The notes under the pieces: generated by a model
Databases searched by the model: none
What the model saw: the letters and a program-made list of their open reading frames with translations, nothing else
What the model was told of the DNA's origin: nothing
Part shown: in pieces, positions 26,496 through 35,538 of the stretch
How positions within the stretch are numbered: position 1 is the first letter of the stretch
How the letters are laid out: each line of letters opens with the position of its first letter
Assembly: GCF_023630705.1 (NCBI RefSeq)
Contig: NZ_JALQEM010000028.1
Location: 365,300-429,299, forward strand
Length of the DNA: 64,000 nucleotides
Direction of reading: 5' to 3'
Origin: Caballeronia sp. GAFFF1
GTDB taxonomy: Bacteria > Pseudomonadota > Gammaproteobacteria > Burkholderiales > Burkholderiaceae
Translations under genes and position numbers: made by a program

Positions 26496-27789
26496 CGGCA
26501 TGGCTCCGGGCGAGCCACGCGGCCGCCTCTTCGATGGATACGTTTGGCGCGACGAGGCGCGCGTCGACATGCAAGTCATAGCGTCCGGTCGACACCGCGA
26601 TCAATGTGTTTGCGACGGGATGCGCGGCGGCGCACGAACGTTCGCAGCCGCTTAGATGCACATCCTCGTGCACAGACAGCAGAGCGGCGAGGCGGTGAGC
26701 GTCGGCTTTGGTATCGGCGCGACTCTTTGCGCAGCCTGACGAACCGGCGCACGCGATGAGACGCGCGAGCGGATGATCCGCGCGCGTGACGAGGCCGAGC
26801 GCGTTCATGCGGTCGAGCACGTGTTCAGCATGTTGCGGCATGACGCCGGGTACGAGCACGCCTTGCCAGGGCGTCATCAAGAGCCGGCCTTGCGCGTGCG
26901 TCGATGCCAGATTGGCGAGCGCGTCGAGCGTGGCGGCGTCGAGCCGTCCGAGTCGCGTCTGCGCGCCGACATGCCAGTGCCCGCCGTCCGGCATCGGATG
27001 CGCGCCGAAGCGCAGCGCGTCGCTGACAGGCGCGCGACGCCAGGCAGTGTCGAGGGTATCGAACGAAAGCATTGCGAGAAAGCGCGTCACGCCGATTCGC
27101 GCGAGCAGGTCACGCATGCGATGTTCATCCTTCGACGCGAGCGCAACGAATGCGCGCAGCGCCGCGATCACGAAGTCCACGACCTGTTCGCGCGCGATGC
27201 TGCCGAGCGCGGGTAAGTCGCTATCACGATGCGGCATCGAGCCCGCGAAGCCGAACGCGTAACGCGCGTCGTCGTCGAGCGCGGAAAGCCAGAGATCCTG
27301 CGGATGATCGAGCATGGCGAGCCGTTCGCCGCCGTCCAGTTGCAGCGCGAATTTCGGCGACAACGCGTGCAGCGCGGCATCGCCCTGCAGCGCGGTGACG
27401 ATGGCGGCGGCAAGGCGGCGCGTGGCGTCGCTCGCAAGCGGACTCAGCATCACGTTGCGCAAGTCGTCGCCGCCTTGGGCTTGCGGACCGAGGCCCGCGT
27501 TCAGCGCGATATCGACGAGTTCCGCGTGGGCATCGTCGCGAATGCCGCGCAGCTGCAGATTCGCGCGATTGGTCAGTTCGATGACGCCGGAGCCGCACCG
27601 TACGGCCGCGTGCGCGACGGCATGCGCCGCGTGCGCGCGAAGTTCGCCGCCGGCAAGACGCAGGCGCGCGAGCCCGCCGTCGCGCGCCTGCACGATGCGC
27701 ATGAGGCCGGGACAAGCCGATGGCCGCGGTGTCGGAAAAGAAGCGTTCAAAAGCGTGACCGGTGCGATTCTCGCTTCGGGCAATGCCAC
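26488..27789 (-). CDS. cobG: Precorrin-3B synthase (CobG)
   Basis: A 433-residue nitrite/sulfite-reductase-like enzyme that hydroxylates precorrin-3A at C20 and forms the gamma-lactone, the oxygen-dependent step of the aerobic route. The N-terminal PSACPGLMRIVQARDGGLARLRL is characteristic. The Fe-S/sirohaem cysteines are intact as C-x5-C (CAGSSGC) and C-x3-C (CERSC). The start is taken at GTG 27789, preceded by GGGG; a later TTG is possible. It is the first gene of the cobG-cobH-cobI-cobJ operon, about 70 bases after the riboswitch. Confidence 0.92.
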   Translation of the reverse strand: MALPEARIAPVTLLNASFPTPRPSACPGLMRIVQARDGGLARLRLAGGELRAHAAHAVAHAAVRCGSGVIELTNRANLQLRGIRDDAHAELVDIALNAGLGPQAQGGDDLRNVMLSPLASDATRRLAAAIVTALQGDAALHALSPKFALQLDGGERLAMLDHPQDLWLSALDDDARYAFGFAGSMPHRDSDLPALGSIAREQVVDFVIAALRAFVALASKDEHRMRDLLARIGVTRFLAMLSFDTLDTAWRRAPVSDALRFGAHPMPDGGHWHVGAQTRLGRLDAATLDALANLASTHAQGRLLMTPWQGVLVPGVMPQHAEHVLDRMNALGLVTRADHPLARLIACAGSSGCAKSRADTKADAHRLAALLSVHEDVHLSGCERSCAAAHPVANTLIAVSTGRYDLHVDARLVAPNVSIEEAAAWLARSHADA

Positions 27790-27857
27790 CGGTACACCCC
27801 GCCCGGACGGCGTCGCGCGAATAATGCGTGTGAAGCGTGCTGAGCGTGGAAAGCGTG

Positions 27858-28016
27858 AGTCGGCAGGTCTCTTGGCTGGCAGGTCTGCGCCCGCGCCGGC
27901 CTTCCCGGTATAAACCAGTGGCAGTGGAGCGCGGACTCGCTGCGTACAATTGCGGGGGCAGCCACAGTTTCGCTGTGTTCCCTGTTAGGCCCGCGGGTTG
28001 AACCGTTGGGCACCGA
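27858..28016 (-). ncRNA. Cobalamin riboswitch controlling cobG-cobH-cobI-cobJ
   Basis: On the minus strand the order is CGGTGCCCAACG, CTAACAGGGAACACAG, GTGGCTGCCCCCGCAATTGTA, GCCACTGG, CCGGGAAGGCCGG and CAGCCAAGAGACCTGCCGA: a canonical cobalamin riboswitch. It differs in sequence from the inverted pair upstream of cobE and cobW. It ends roughly 70 bases before the cobG start. The 327-bp gap between cobG and cobL otherwise holds only the two promoters. Confidence 0.93.
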
Positions 28017-28027
28017 CGTACCGATGT

Positions 28028-28056
28028 ATTATGCCCGCTTTTATCGACCATCAGAA
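28028..28056 (-). promoter_or_regulatory. Probable promoter of the cobG operon
   Basis: Minus-strand CATAAT (28033-28028) is a good -10 element 17 bases from a weak -35, TTCTGA (28056-28051). The predicted start, at about 28021, is immediately before the GGTGCC block of the riboswitch, which is the expected geometry. Confidence 0.45.
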
Positions 28057-28116
28057 CGCTTCGTGCAGGGTATCGTCGCATGAAGCGCGTCGCGAACCGC
28101 AAGGAGGGCACGCCCC

Positions 28117-29325
28117 ATGTCGAGCTGGCTGACCGTGGTAGGCATCGGCGAGGACGGCTGGCAGGGCCTCAGCCGCGCGGCGCGACGCGCGCTTGTCGAG
28201 GCCGGCGCGATCCACGGCGGCGAGCGTCATCTCGCGCTCTTGCCTGCGGGCATCGCCGCGCGCCGCGTGCCGTGGCCCAGCCCGTTTTCTCTCGATGCGG
28301 TGCTCGCCGAGCGCACGCGCGGCAGGCCTGTATGCGTGCTCGCGAGCGGCGATCCCATGTTCTTCGGCGTCGGCGCGACGCTCGCTCGCGAGCTTTCCGT
28401 CGACGAGATGCGCGTGATTCCCACGCCTTCGTCGCTGTCGCTCGCCGCTGCGCGTTTGCACTGGGCGTTGCAGGACGCGTGCTGCGTGTCGCTTGTCGGG
28501 CGGCCCGTTGCCTCGCTGCTTGCGCATGTCTTTCGCGGCGAGCGCCTGCTGGTCCTGAGCGCGGACGGCGCGACGCCCGCTGCGATTGCTTCGCTCTTGA
28601 CGGCGCATGGCTTCGGCCCGAGCCGCATGACCGTGTTCGAGCATCTCGGCGGCGTGAACGAACGCCGCATCGACGAGCGCGCGGACGACTGGCGCGAGCC
28701 GTTCGTGGCGTCGCTCAATCTCGTGGCCATCGAATGCCGCACGCATGCGGGTCATGCCGGTCCGCCGCTCACGCCCGGCCTGCCCGACGACGCGTATCGT
28801 CACGACGGCCAGTTGACCAAGCGCGATATGCGCGCCGTCACGCTCGCGCGCCTTGCGCCGCAGCCGCACGAACTGCTGTGGGATGTGGGCGCGGGCTGCG
28901 GCTCTATCGGCATCGAATGGATGCGCGCGCATGTGTCCTGCCGTGCCATTGCCATCGAAGCGAACGAGGGCCGGCAGCGTCTGATCGAACATAACCGCGA
29001 TGCGCTCGGCGTCCCCGCGCTCCAGCTCGTCAAGGGCGAAGCGCCCGCCGCGCTCGCGGGCCTTCCCGCGCCCGACGTCGTGTTCATCGGCGGCGGCGTG
29101 ACCGTGCCGGGCGTGCTCGATACGTGCTGGTCGCGGCTGCGTCAGGGCGGGCGGCTGATTGCGAACGCGGTCACGCTGCAAAGCGAAGCCGCGCTCGTCG
29201 ACTGGCGCGCGCGGCATGGCGGTGAACTCGTGCGCATCGGCGTGGCGCTCGCGGAGCCGCTCGGCGGCTTCGATACGTGGCGGCAAGCGTTGCCGATCAC
29301 GCTGCTCTGCGCGAGCAAGCCTTGA
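28117..29325 (+). CDS. cobL: Precorrin-6Y C5,15-methyltransferase (CbiE-CbiT fusion)
   Basis: A 402-residue two-domain enzyme that methylates C5 and C15 and decarboxylates the C12 acetate. Residues ~1-200 form the CbiE tetrapyrrole methylase ([45 protein letters not shown]). Residues ~215-400 form the CbiT Rossmann methyltransferase ([34 protein letters not shown]). A strong AAGGAGGG at 28101-28108 sits eight bases before the ATG. It starts the plus-strand operon cobL-cbiD-cobK-cobM. No riboswitch was found in its own leader. Confidence 0.96.
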   Translation: MSSWLTVVGIGEDGWQGLSRAARRALVEAGAIHGGERHLALLPAGIAARRVPWPSPFSLDAVLAERTRGRPVCVLASGDPMFFGVGATLARELSVDEMRVIPTPSSLSLAAARLHWALQDACCVSLVGRPVASLLAHVFRGERLLVLSADGATPAAIASLLTAHGFGPSRMTVFEHLGGVNERRIDERADDWREPFVASLNLVAIECRTHAGHAGPPLTPGLPDDAYRHDGQLTKRDMRAVTLARLAPQPHELLWDVGAGCGSIGIEWMRAHVSCRAIAIEANEGRQRLIEHNRDALGVPALQLVKGEAPAALAGLPAPDVVFIGGGVTVPGVLDTCWSRLRQGGRLIANAVTLQSEAALVDWRARHGGELVRIGVALAEPLGGFDTWRQALPITLLCASKP

Positions 29326-29343
29326 CCGCATTCGACGCCCATC

Positions 29344-30441
29344 ATGCGTGACGAGACATCGGAACAACCCGCGCCGCTCAGAAGCGGCTACACGACCGGA
29401 AGCTGCGCGACGGCGACGTGCCTCGCAGCCGCGCGTCTGTTGTTGACCGGGCAGGCGAGCGATCGCGCGGAGATCGTGTTGCCCAAGGGCCAGCGCGTCA
29501 CGATGAAGCTCGAATTCTGCCGCTTGATCGACGGCATGCGCGATGCGGCGGAAGCGGGCGTCATCAAGGATGCAGGCGACGATCCGGACGTAACGCACGG
29601 CGCGCTCGTGTTTGCGCGCGTGCGTCTCTCGGCGGATCAGGGCGTGCGCTTTCACGCCGGACCGGGCGTGGGCACGGTGACGCGAGCGGGCCTGGCGCTC
29701 GCCATCGGCGAGCCGGCCATCAACCCCGTGCCGCGCAAGATGATGACCGAGCATCTCCTCGCGCTCGCGCCGCTCGCGGACTATGCGGGCGGCTTCGATG
29801 TGACGATAGGCGTCGAGCATGGCGAAGCGCTCGCGCAAAAGACGATGAACCCGCGGCTCGGCATTGTGGGCGGCTTGTCGATTCTCGGCACCACGGGCAT
29901 CGTCCGGCCGTTTTCGTGTTCGGCGTATATCGCCTCGATTCATCAGGGCATCGACGTGGCGCGCGCGAACGGCGTGCGGCATATCGCGGCCTGCACCGGC
30001 AATCAGAGCGAAGACGCGATGCGCGCGCGCTACGGCCTGCCGGATATCGCGCTGATCGAAATGGGCGACTTCGCGGGCGCGGTGCTCAAGCATCTGCGTC
30101 GCGCGCCGGTCGAGAAGCTCAGTCTGTGCGGCGGCTTCGGCAAGCTCAGCAAGCTCGCGGCGGGACACATGGACCTGCACAGCCGTAGCTCCAGCATCGA
30201 CTTGCCGCTGCTGGCCTGCCGGGCCGCGGAGGCGGGCGCGAGCGCGGCGCTTCAGTCGGCCATCCGCGCGGCGAATACGAGTCAGGAAGCGCTGAAGCTG
30301 GCGCGCGCCGAAGGCATTGCGCTGGGCGACCTCGTCTGCGCGCGCGCCCGCGACGTGGCGCTCGATATCGTGCCGAGCGGCGTGATCGTCGAGGCGTTCG
30401 CAATCGACAGGCAAGGCGTGATCGTCGGGAGCGCCGCATGA
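29344..30441 (+). CDS. cbiD: Cobalt-precorrin-5B C1-methyltransferase (CbiD)
   Basis: A 365-residue CbiD family protein that methylates C1 in the anaerobic branch. Motifs are [23 protein letters not shown] at the N-terminus, [46 protein letters not shown] and a GN(Q)SED region. It replaces CobF, which the oxygen-dependent pathway uses at this position and which is absent here. It lies 18 bp after cobL and overlaps cobK by four bases. Confidence 0.96.
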   Translation: MRDETSEQPAPLRSGYTTGSCATATCLAAARLLLTGQASDRAEIVLPKGQRVTMKLEFCRLIDGMRDAAEAGVIKDAGDDPDVTHGALVFARVRLSADQGVRFHAGPGVGTVTRAGLALAIGEPAINPVPRKMMTEHLLALAPLADYAGGFDVTIGVEHGEALAQKTMNPRLGIVGGLSILGTTGIVRPFSCSAYIASIHQGIDVARANGVRHIAACTGNQSEDAMRARYGLPDIALIEMGDFAGAVLKHLRRAPVEKLSLCGGFGKLSKLAAGHMDLHSRSSSIDLPLLACRAAEAGASAALQSAIRAANTSQEALKLARAEGIALGDLVCARARDVALDIVPSGVIVEAFAIDRQGVIVGSAA

Positions 30442-31166
30442 CGCGCGCGTTGCTGCTCGGCGGCACGGGCGACGCGCTCGCCATCGCGCGAAACATGGGC
30501 GCGCCGCATGTCTATAGTCTTGCAGGACTCGCTCGCGTGCCGACGGATCTCGCCTGTGCGGTGCGCGTGGGCGGCTTCGGCGGCGTGGCGGGTCTCGTCG
30601 ATTATTTGCACGCTGAACGGATCACGCTCGTCATCGACGCGACGCATCCGTATGCCGCGCAAATGAGCCGCCATGCGCGCGAAGCCTGCACGCTTGCGAA
30701 GGTGCCGCTGTGGGCCGTGCGCCGGGCCGCGTGGCAGCCGCAAGCCGGCGACGACTGGCGCGATGCGGCTGACTGGCGCGGCATCGTCGAGCGTATCGCG
30801 CCGTTTCGCAGGCCGCTGTTCACGCTCGGACGCGAGCCGCTTAAGCATCTGAACGAGATCCCCGCGTCGCAGCACTGGACCATTCGCTGTCTCGGGACGC
30901 ATGAAGGGACGGCGCGCGCAAGCATTCTCGATGCGCGCGGACCGTTCGATATCGACGGCGAGCGCGCATTGTTCGACGCCGCGCGCATCGATGTCGTCAT
31001 CAGCAAGAACAGCGGCGGCAGGGCGACCGAGGCGAAGCTCGCGGTGGCGCGTGAACAGCAGTTACCCGTGGTGATGCTCGCGCGGCCGATGCTGCCCGAA
31101 GCAGACCGCGAATTCGACGACCCCGCGAGCGCGCTTCACGCGTTGCTCGCTCTCGACTCTCACTGA
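30438..31166 (+). CDS. cobK: Precorrin-6A reductase (CobK/CbiJ)
   Basis: A 242-residue NADPH-dependent reductase acting on precorrin-6A. The N-terminal [16 protein letters not shown] nucleotide-binding loop, [30 protein letters not shown] and the late [13 protein letters not shown] motif all match CobK. The ATG overlaps the cbiD stop (ATGA), and cobM follows after one base, so the three are translated as a unit. Confidence 0.95.
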   Translation: MTRALLLGGTGDALAIARNMGAPHVYSLAGLARVPTDLACAVRVGGFGGVAGLVDYLHAERITLVIDATHPYAAQMSRHAREACTLAKVPLWAVRRAAWQPQAGDDWRDAADWRGIVERIAPFRRPLFTLGREPLKHLNEIPASQHWTIRCLGTHEGTARASILDARGPFDIDGERALFDAARIDVVISKNSGGRATEAKLAVAREQQLPVVMLARPMLPEADREFDDPASALHALLALDSH

Positions 31167-31167
31167 C

Positions 31168-31893
31168 ATGACGGTCTATTTCATCGGCGCGGGACCGGGT
31201 GATCCGGAGCTCATCACCGTCAAAGGGCAAAGGCTGATTCGCGCTTGCCCCGTGATTCTCTATGCGGGATCGCTCGTGCCGGAAGGCGTGCTCGAAGGGC
31301 ATAGCGCGCACCGCGTCGTGAATACGGCGGAACTCGATCTGGATGCCATCGTCGCGTTGTTGCAGCAAGCGCACATGAATGGCGAGGATGTCGCGCGCGT
31401 GCATTCGGGCGACCCGTCGCTGTACGGCGCAATTGGCGAGCAGATTCGTCGACTGGAAATGATAGGGATTCCTTATGAAGTCGTGCCGGGCGTGACGGCA
31501 ACGGCGGCTTCGGCGGCGGCGCTCGGGCGCGAACTGACGCTGCCGGGCATTTCGCAGACGGTGATCCTCACGCGCTATGCGGCGAAAACGTCGATGCCGC
31601 CCGGCGAATCGCTCGCGGACCTCGCGCGTCATCGCGCAACGCTCGCTATTCATCTCGGCGTGCGGCATATCGAGCGCATCGTCGCTGATCTCCTGCCGCA
31701 TTACGGCGAGGACTGTCCGGTTGCCGTGATCTTCCGCGCAAGCTGGCCGGACGAAGAACGCGTGCAGGGCACGCTCGTCGATATCGCGCAGAAAGTGCGT
31801 GCATCGGGCATGGAGCGCACGGCGCTGATTCTCGTGGGCCGCGTGCTCGACGCTCGCGATTTCGCCGATTCGACGCTCTACGCGAAGGACTGA
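31168..31893 (+). CDS. cobM: Precorrin-4 C11-methyltransferase
   Basis: A 241-residue tetrapyrrole methylase of the CobM/CbiF type: [58 protein letters not shown] and VVPGVTATAASAAALGRELTLP. It methylates C11 of precorrin-4. It is one base after the cobK stop and seven bases before the DUF4186 gene. Confidence 0.96.
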   Translation: MTVYFIGAGPGDPELITVKGQRLIRACPVILYAGSLVPEGVLEGHSAHRVVNTAELDLDAIVALLQQAHMNGEDVARVHSGDPSLYGAIGEQIRRLEMIGIPYEVVPGVTATAASAAALGRELTLPGISQTVILTRYAAKTSMPPGESLADLARHRATLAIHLGVRHIERIVADLLPHYGEDCPVAVIFRASWPDEERVQGTLVDIAQKVRASGMERTALILVGRVLDARDFADSTLYAKD

Positions 31894-31899
31894 GCGTTC

Positions 31900-32304
31900 A
31901 TGCGCAATCTCGACGCCGTGTTCGATGCGCTCGCGAAATCCGCGTTTCGCCGGCGATTTGCGCTCGGCGTGCGCGAAGGCCGCTATCTGCGCGAGCGCGG
32001 CGTTGAAACGGTGGTCGCGCAGGCGCATGAACTGATCGCGAAACGCCTCGCGCCGCAGGCGCCGCTCAACGACGGCAAGCAGACGCCGTTTCGCGGGCAT
32101 CCCGTGTTCATCGCGCAGCATGCGACGGCAACGTGCTGCCGGACATGTCTCGCCAAATGGCACGGCATCGCGGCGGGAAAAGTGCTCGACGATGCCGAGC
32201 GTCAGCATGTGGTCGATGCCATCGAGCGATGGCTGCGCGCGCAGCCGATGCCGCCTGCCGCTGAAAGCACCGAGGACAACCCGCAGCGCGAGTTGCCCTT
32301 CTGA
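31900..32304 (+). CDS. DUF4186 family protein at the end of the cobL operon
   Basis: A 134-residue protein with the DUF4186 signature GHPVFIAQHATATCCRTCLAKWHGI (about residues 66-90), which contains three cysteines and two histidines and could bind a metal, plus an N-terminal helical region. The start is six bases after the cobM stop, so it is probably co-transcribed. The family has no known function; nothing else ties it to B12. The C-terminal end is acidic and ends in RELPF. Confidence 0.85.
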   Translation: MRNLDAVFDALAKSAFRRRFALGVREGRYLRERGVETVVAQAHELIAKRLAPQAPLNDGKQTPFRGHPVFIAQHATATCCRTCLAKWHGIAAGKVLDDAERQHVVDAIERWLRAQPMPPAAESTEDNPQRELPF

Positions 32305-32307
32305 CGC

Positions 32308-33075
32308 TCAATGCGGCTTCTGCTCGCGCGGCACCGCAACGCGGCGCTTGCTGCTCGCGCGGCGCGCCAGCATGTTCAGTGCTTCGACCAGCGCGGAGAA
32401 CGCCATCGCGGCATAGATGTACCCCTTCGGTACGTGCGTGCCGAAGCCTTCCGCGATCAGCGTCATGCCGATCACCAGCAAAAAGCCGAGCGCGAGCATC
32501 ACGATCGTCGGATTGCGTTCGATGAAGCGCGAGAGCGGCCCCGCCGCGAACAGCATCACGGAAACCGCCGCGATAACCGCGACGAACATGATCGGAATGT
32601 GCTCCGTCATGCCGACCGCAGTCACGATGCTGTCAATGGAAAACACGAGATCGAGCAGCAGAATCTGGCCGATGGCCGACAACGGCGTGAGCCGCGCGCC
32701 GGAAGCGGGCCCGGCGTGGTCCTCGGCGTCGTGCGTGACGTGATGATGAATTTCGCTCGTAGCTTTCCACACGAGGAACACGCCGCCGGCAATCAGAATC
32801 AGATCGCGCCACGAGAAACCGTGACCGAACGCTTCGAAGATCGGCGCGGTGAGCCGCACGATCAGCGCGACGGTGCCGAGCAGGCCGAGCCGCATCACGA
32901 GCGCGAGCCCGATGCCGATGCGCTGCGTGCGCGCCCGGTGCTCGGCCGGCAGCTTGTTGGTCAGAATCGAAATGAAGATGAGGTTGTCGATGCCGAGCAC
33001 GACTTCCATCACGACGAGCGTCGCGAGGGCTGCCCAGGCGGCGGGGTCGGTGAGAAGGGCGGCAATGTAGTCCAT
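32308..33075 (-). CDS. TerC-family integral membrane protein
   Basis: A 255-residue membrane protein with seven or so helices and the two TerC family aspartate motifs: [15 protein letters not shown] in the first helix and [18 protein letters not shown] in the middle. A histidine-rich cytoplasmic loop ([14 protein letters not shown]) lies between them. Relatives include TerC and the Mn2+ exporters Alx/MeeF/YkoY, so metal ion export is a reasonable inference. It is convergent with DUF4186, ending three bases after it, and is monocistronic. Confidence 0.88.
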   Translation of the reverse strand: MDYIAALLTDPAAWAALATLVVMEVVLGIDNLIFISILTNKLPAEHRARTQRIGIGLALVMRLGLLGTVALIVRLTAPIFEAFGHGFSWRDLILIAGGVFLVWKATSEIHHHVTHDAEDHAGPASGARLTPLSAIGQILLLDLVFSIDSIVTAVGMTEHIPIMFVAVIAAVSVMLFAAGPLSRFIERNPTIVMLALGFLLVIGMTLIAEGFGTHVPKGYIYAAMAFSALVEALNMLARRASSKRRVAVPREQKPH

Positions 33076-33358
33076 GCGATGCGTTGTTCGTGGGAGGGAA
33101 GAGGCGTGATCTTAGCCGGTGCAGCCGCTATTATGAAAGCTATTTGAAACCTTCGTCGGCGCTTGGTTCCGCAGAAGTTCGCTCGAGCGGTAACTTCGCC
33201 GTCGAAATCCGACAAATAACCGAACTAAGGCGGAAAAGTCCTCCTGTTCCGATGATGCACCGCAACGAATACGGGTAAACTCCGATGCTTCGATGCGGCC
33301 GCTGTCGAGCCGCCCTCCGTCCACCTACTGCATCGCGCAGCACACACGGTCACGCCGC

Positions 33359-34504
33359 ATGTCCGGACAATCCCAACGTCTCGTCGAGCTCGACTTCTTC
33401 CGGGGGCTCGTCCTCTTGATCATTGTCGTCGATCATATCGGCGGCAGCGTGCTGTCGCACTTCACGTTGCACGCGTTTGCGCTGAACGACGCGGCCGAAG
33501 TCTTCGTATTTCTCGGCGGCTTCGCCACCGCGACCGCTTACGCGTCCCTCGCTCAGCGCCGGTCGGAGCGCGCCGCGGGCCTGCGTTTCGTGCGGCGGGC
33601 GTTCGAGATCTACCGCGCGTTCCTGATCACCGCCGCGCTGATGCTCGTCGCCACCTTCCTGCTGCGACCGTTCTATGGTCACGCGCCGAATCTCGTCCTG
33701 CACGACCTCGACACGCTGACGGCGGCACCGGTGACGTCGATTGCCCAGATTCTGACGTTCGAGCGCCAGCCGTATCTGGCCGCCGTGCTGCCGATGTACG
33801 CGTTGTTCGCGCTGGCGGTGCCGCTCGTGTTGCCGCTCGCGCGCACGAAGCCGTGGGTGCTGCTGGGCCTGAGTCTCGCGCTGTGGTCGTTCGCGCCCGG
33901 CATCGGGGAATATATGCCGTCCGTCGACGATAACCTCTGGGACTTCAATCCCGCCGCCTGGCAACTCATGTTCACGCTCGGCGTGCTCGCGCGCTGCCAG
34001 CCGGTCTATCAGCGCGTGGCGTCGCACCGCTTCGGCTGGACGATCAGCGCCGCCGCGCTCGCGGTGATCGTCGGCATGGCGTACTACAAGCTGCTCGTGC
34101 TGCCGCCCATACTCGACAGCGCGTTCAAGCGCGACCTGGCGGGCGCGCGCGTCGTCAATTTCCTTGCGATCGCGTGGATCGCGACCAACCTGGCGCGGTA
34201 CGGCGTGGTGAAGGCCGTCGCCAGCCGTTTGCCGTGGATCGGCGCGATAGGGCGCGACGGCATGGTGTGCTTCGTCGCGGGCGCGGTAATTTCGCTCGTG
34301 GTCGATTCGATTCTCTTCACCGTCACGGACGGCCTCGTGAACGTGCCGGCCGGTCTGGTCGGCGACGCGGTTGCAATCATGGCGCTGCTTTCGGTGCCGC
34401 GCTTGCGCCAGCCGGTGGCGAACTGGCTCGGCGTTCGGACGCGCGTTCCTGCGGCAAGCGCTGCCGTGGTTGCAGCGGCGGAGAATCCGGTGCGCGTGCA
34501 GTGA
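33359..34504 (+). CDS. OpgC-like membrane protein (OpgC/acyltransferase-3 family)
   Basis: A 381-residue polytopic membrane protein (about ten helices). It starts MSGQSQRLVELDFFRGLVLLIIVVDHIG, matching the OpgC domain, with the R/H-containing FFRG...DH motif of membrane acyltransferases. OpgC adds succinyl groups to osmoregulated periplasmic glucans; here the substrate is inferred from family only. ATG 33359 is chosen over a longer frame from 33293 because the protein motif begins there; no clear Shine-Dalgarno is visible. It is followed by a terminator at 34518. Confidence 0.85.
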   Translation: MSGQSQRLVELDFFRGLVLLIIVVDHIGGSVLSHFTLHAFALNDAAEVFVFLGGFATATAYASLAQRRSERAAGLRFVRRAFEIYRAFLITAALMLVATFLLRPFYGHAPNLVLHDLDTLTAAPVTSIAQILTFERQPYLAAVLPMYALFALAVPLVLPLARTKPWVLLGLSLALWSFAPGIGEYMPSVDDNLWDFNPAAWQLMFTLGVLARCQPVYQRVASHRFGWTISAAALAVIVGMAYYKLLVLPPILDSAFKRDLAGARVVNFLAIAWIATNLARYGVVKAVASRLPWIGAIGRDGMVCFVAGAVISLVVDSILFTVTDGLVNVPAGLVGDAVAIMALLSVPRLRQPVANWLGVRTRVPAASAAVVAAAENPVRVQ

Positions 34505-34517
34505 TCTGGAGATTAGG

Positions 34518-34542
34518 CACCGTCTCTTGACGGTGTTTTTTT
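34518..34542 (+). terminator. Rho-independent terminator after the OpgC-like gene
   Basis: The stem CACCGTC (34518-34524) / GACGGTG (34529-34535) with a TCTT loop is followed by seven Ts. It lies 13 bases after the stop codon. Confidence 0.88.
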
Positions 34543-34647
34543 ATTCGCTAAATCGCAACTAACGGTCTTTTGTTTCAGCGCCTATAAATCGGCGCGGCAC
34601 GAGGCTTGCAAGCAGCCCGCTCATTCACAACAACGAACGGCTCTTCC

Positions 34648-34821
34648 ATGCTCAAGCTCGCTATTCTCTTCGCGGTCATCTCGGTTATCGCCGGCTTCTT
34701 CGGTTTCGGACGCGTGTCGTCGGGCGCGGCCGGCATCGCGAAGATCTGCTTCTTCATCTTCCTCGTGCTGTTCGTGATCTTCCTGGTCGTCGCGATTTCG
34801 GCGGGATCGCTCGTGCTTTGA
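34648..34821 (+). CDS. DUF1328 family small membrane protein
   Basis: A 57-residue protein made of two hydrophobic helices joined by a short loop: [33 protein letters not shown] is the usual DUF1328 (YtjA-type) pattern. The family sits in the membrane and has no established role. ATG 34648 is chosen; the frame is open upstream from 34606. The last five codons and the stop fall inside the first unit of the tandem repeat that follows. Confidence 0.88.
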   Translation: MLKLAILFAVISVIAGFFGFGRVSSGAAGIAKICFFIFLVLFVIFLVVAISAGSLVL

Positions 34822-35244
34822 CGGAGCTCGTGCATTCGGTGGCGACGCGCGCGGCGAGAAAATTTCTTTTCCTCGCGAAGGAGGCTGTGCTTTCGTCGGC
34901 GCGGTTTAGGCGAGGTCGCTCGTACTTTGCCGCGGCGAGTTAGCGATAGCGACGCGCGCACCGAGAAAAAATGTCTCTTTCTCGCGAAGGAGGCTGTGGT
35001 TCTCGTCGGCCCGGTTTCGGCGGGGTCGCTCGTGCTTTGACGCGGCTCGTGCATTTGGTGGCGACGCGCGCGCCGAAAGAATGTCTTTTTCTCGCGAAGG
35101 AGGCTGTGGTTCTCGTCGGCCCGGTTTAGGCGAGGTCGCTCGTGCTTTGACGCGGCGAGTTATCGGAAGCGACGCGCGCGCCGAGAGAATTGTCTCTTCC
35201 TCGCGAAGGAGGCTGTGGTTTTCGTCCGCGCGGTTTAGGCGAGG
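34807..35244. repeat. Tandem repeat, four units of about 110 bp
   Basis: Units begin at 34807, 34916, 35026 and 35136 (109-110 bp each), every one starting TCGCTCGT and containing CTCGCGAAGGAGGCTGTG near the middle and GCGGTTTAGGCGAGG-like ends. Units 1 and 3 share an inner segment (GCTCGTGCATT) that units 2 and 4 replace with GGCGAGTTA, so the array is also two copies of a ~220-bp dimer. The length is not a multiple of three, and the open frames through it differ from copy to copy, so it is not a coding repeat. It starts inside the DUF1328 gene. Confidence 0.88.
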
Positions 35245-35538
35245 TCGCTCGCATGTGTTCACCTTCTGACTTCGACCGCCGCGCCAAAAAGGCGGCTGGA
35301 TGACGAATAATGGTCGCTTCCGAAGGCGCGAGTTTGACGGCTCGCTCGCGCCAGAAAGAGTCCGCGTCATGTAGACCGACGGCTAGCCTGCGCGTTTAGT
35401 TTCGAAACCCGCGTAGCCTTGAAGCGGAGAGACAGGAATATGCAGTGCCGTCCAGCATGCCATGAACTGCTCGCCCGACGCGGCGAAAACAGGCCGAAAC
35501 GTTTCACACAAACGGCAGGCGCTCCCGACAAGCCCCGC
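35245..35538. other. Non-coding stretch between the tandem repeat and eutC
   Basis: This 294-bp stretch begins with a truncated start of a fifth repeat unit (TCGCTCGCATG). It contains a small CCGCC/GGCGG hairpin around an A-run near 35278-35297. I see no open frame with protein-like composition and no promoter of note. It separates the convergent DUF1328 and eutC genes. Confidence 0.5.

Noticed and set aside
28051..30414. 787-codon minus-strand frame opposite cobL and cbiD
   Set aside because: The composition is that of an antisense shadow (Arg/His-rich), no motif is seen, and both plus-strand genes are complete with good ribosome-binding sites.
33293..33358. Earlier start for the OpgC-like gene
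   Set aside because: The first 22 residues are Arg/Ser-rich and unlike the family, which starts at the MSGQ...ELDFFRG motif.
34575..35370. Minus-strand open frames through the tandem repeat (up to ~160 codons)
   Set aside because: The repeat unit is not a multiple of three, so each copy is read in a different frame, and the products are Arg/Ser/Pro-rich without structure.
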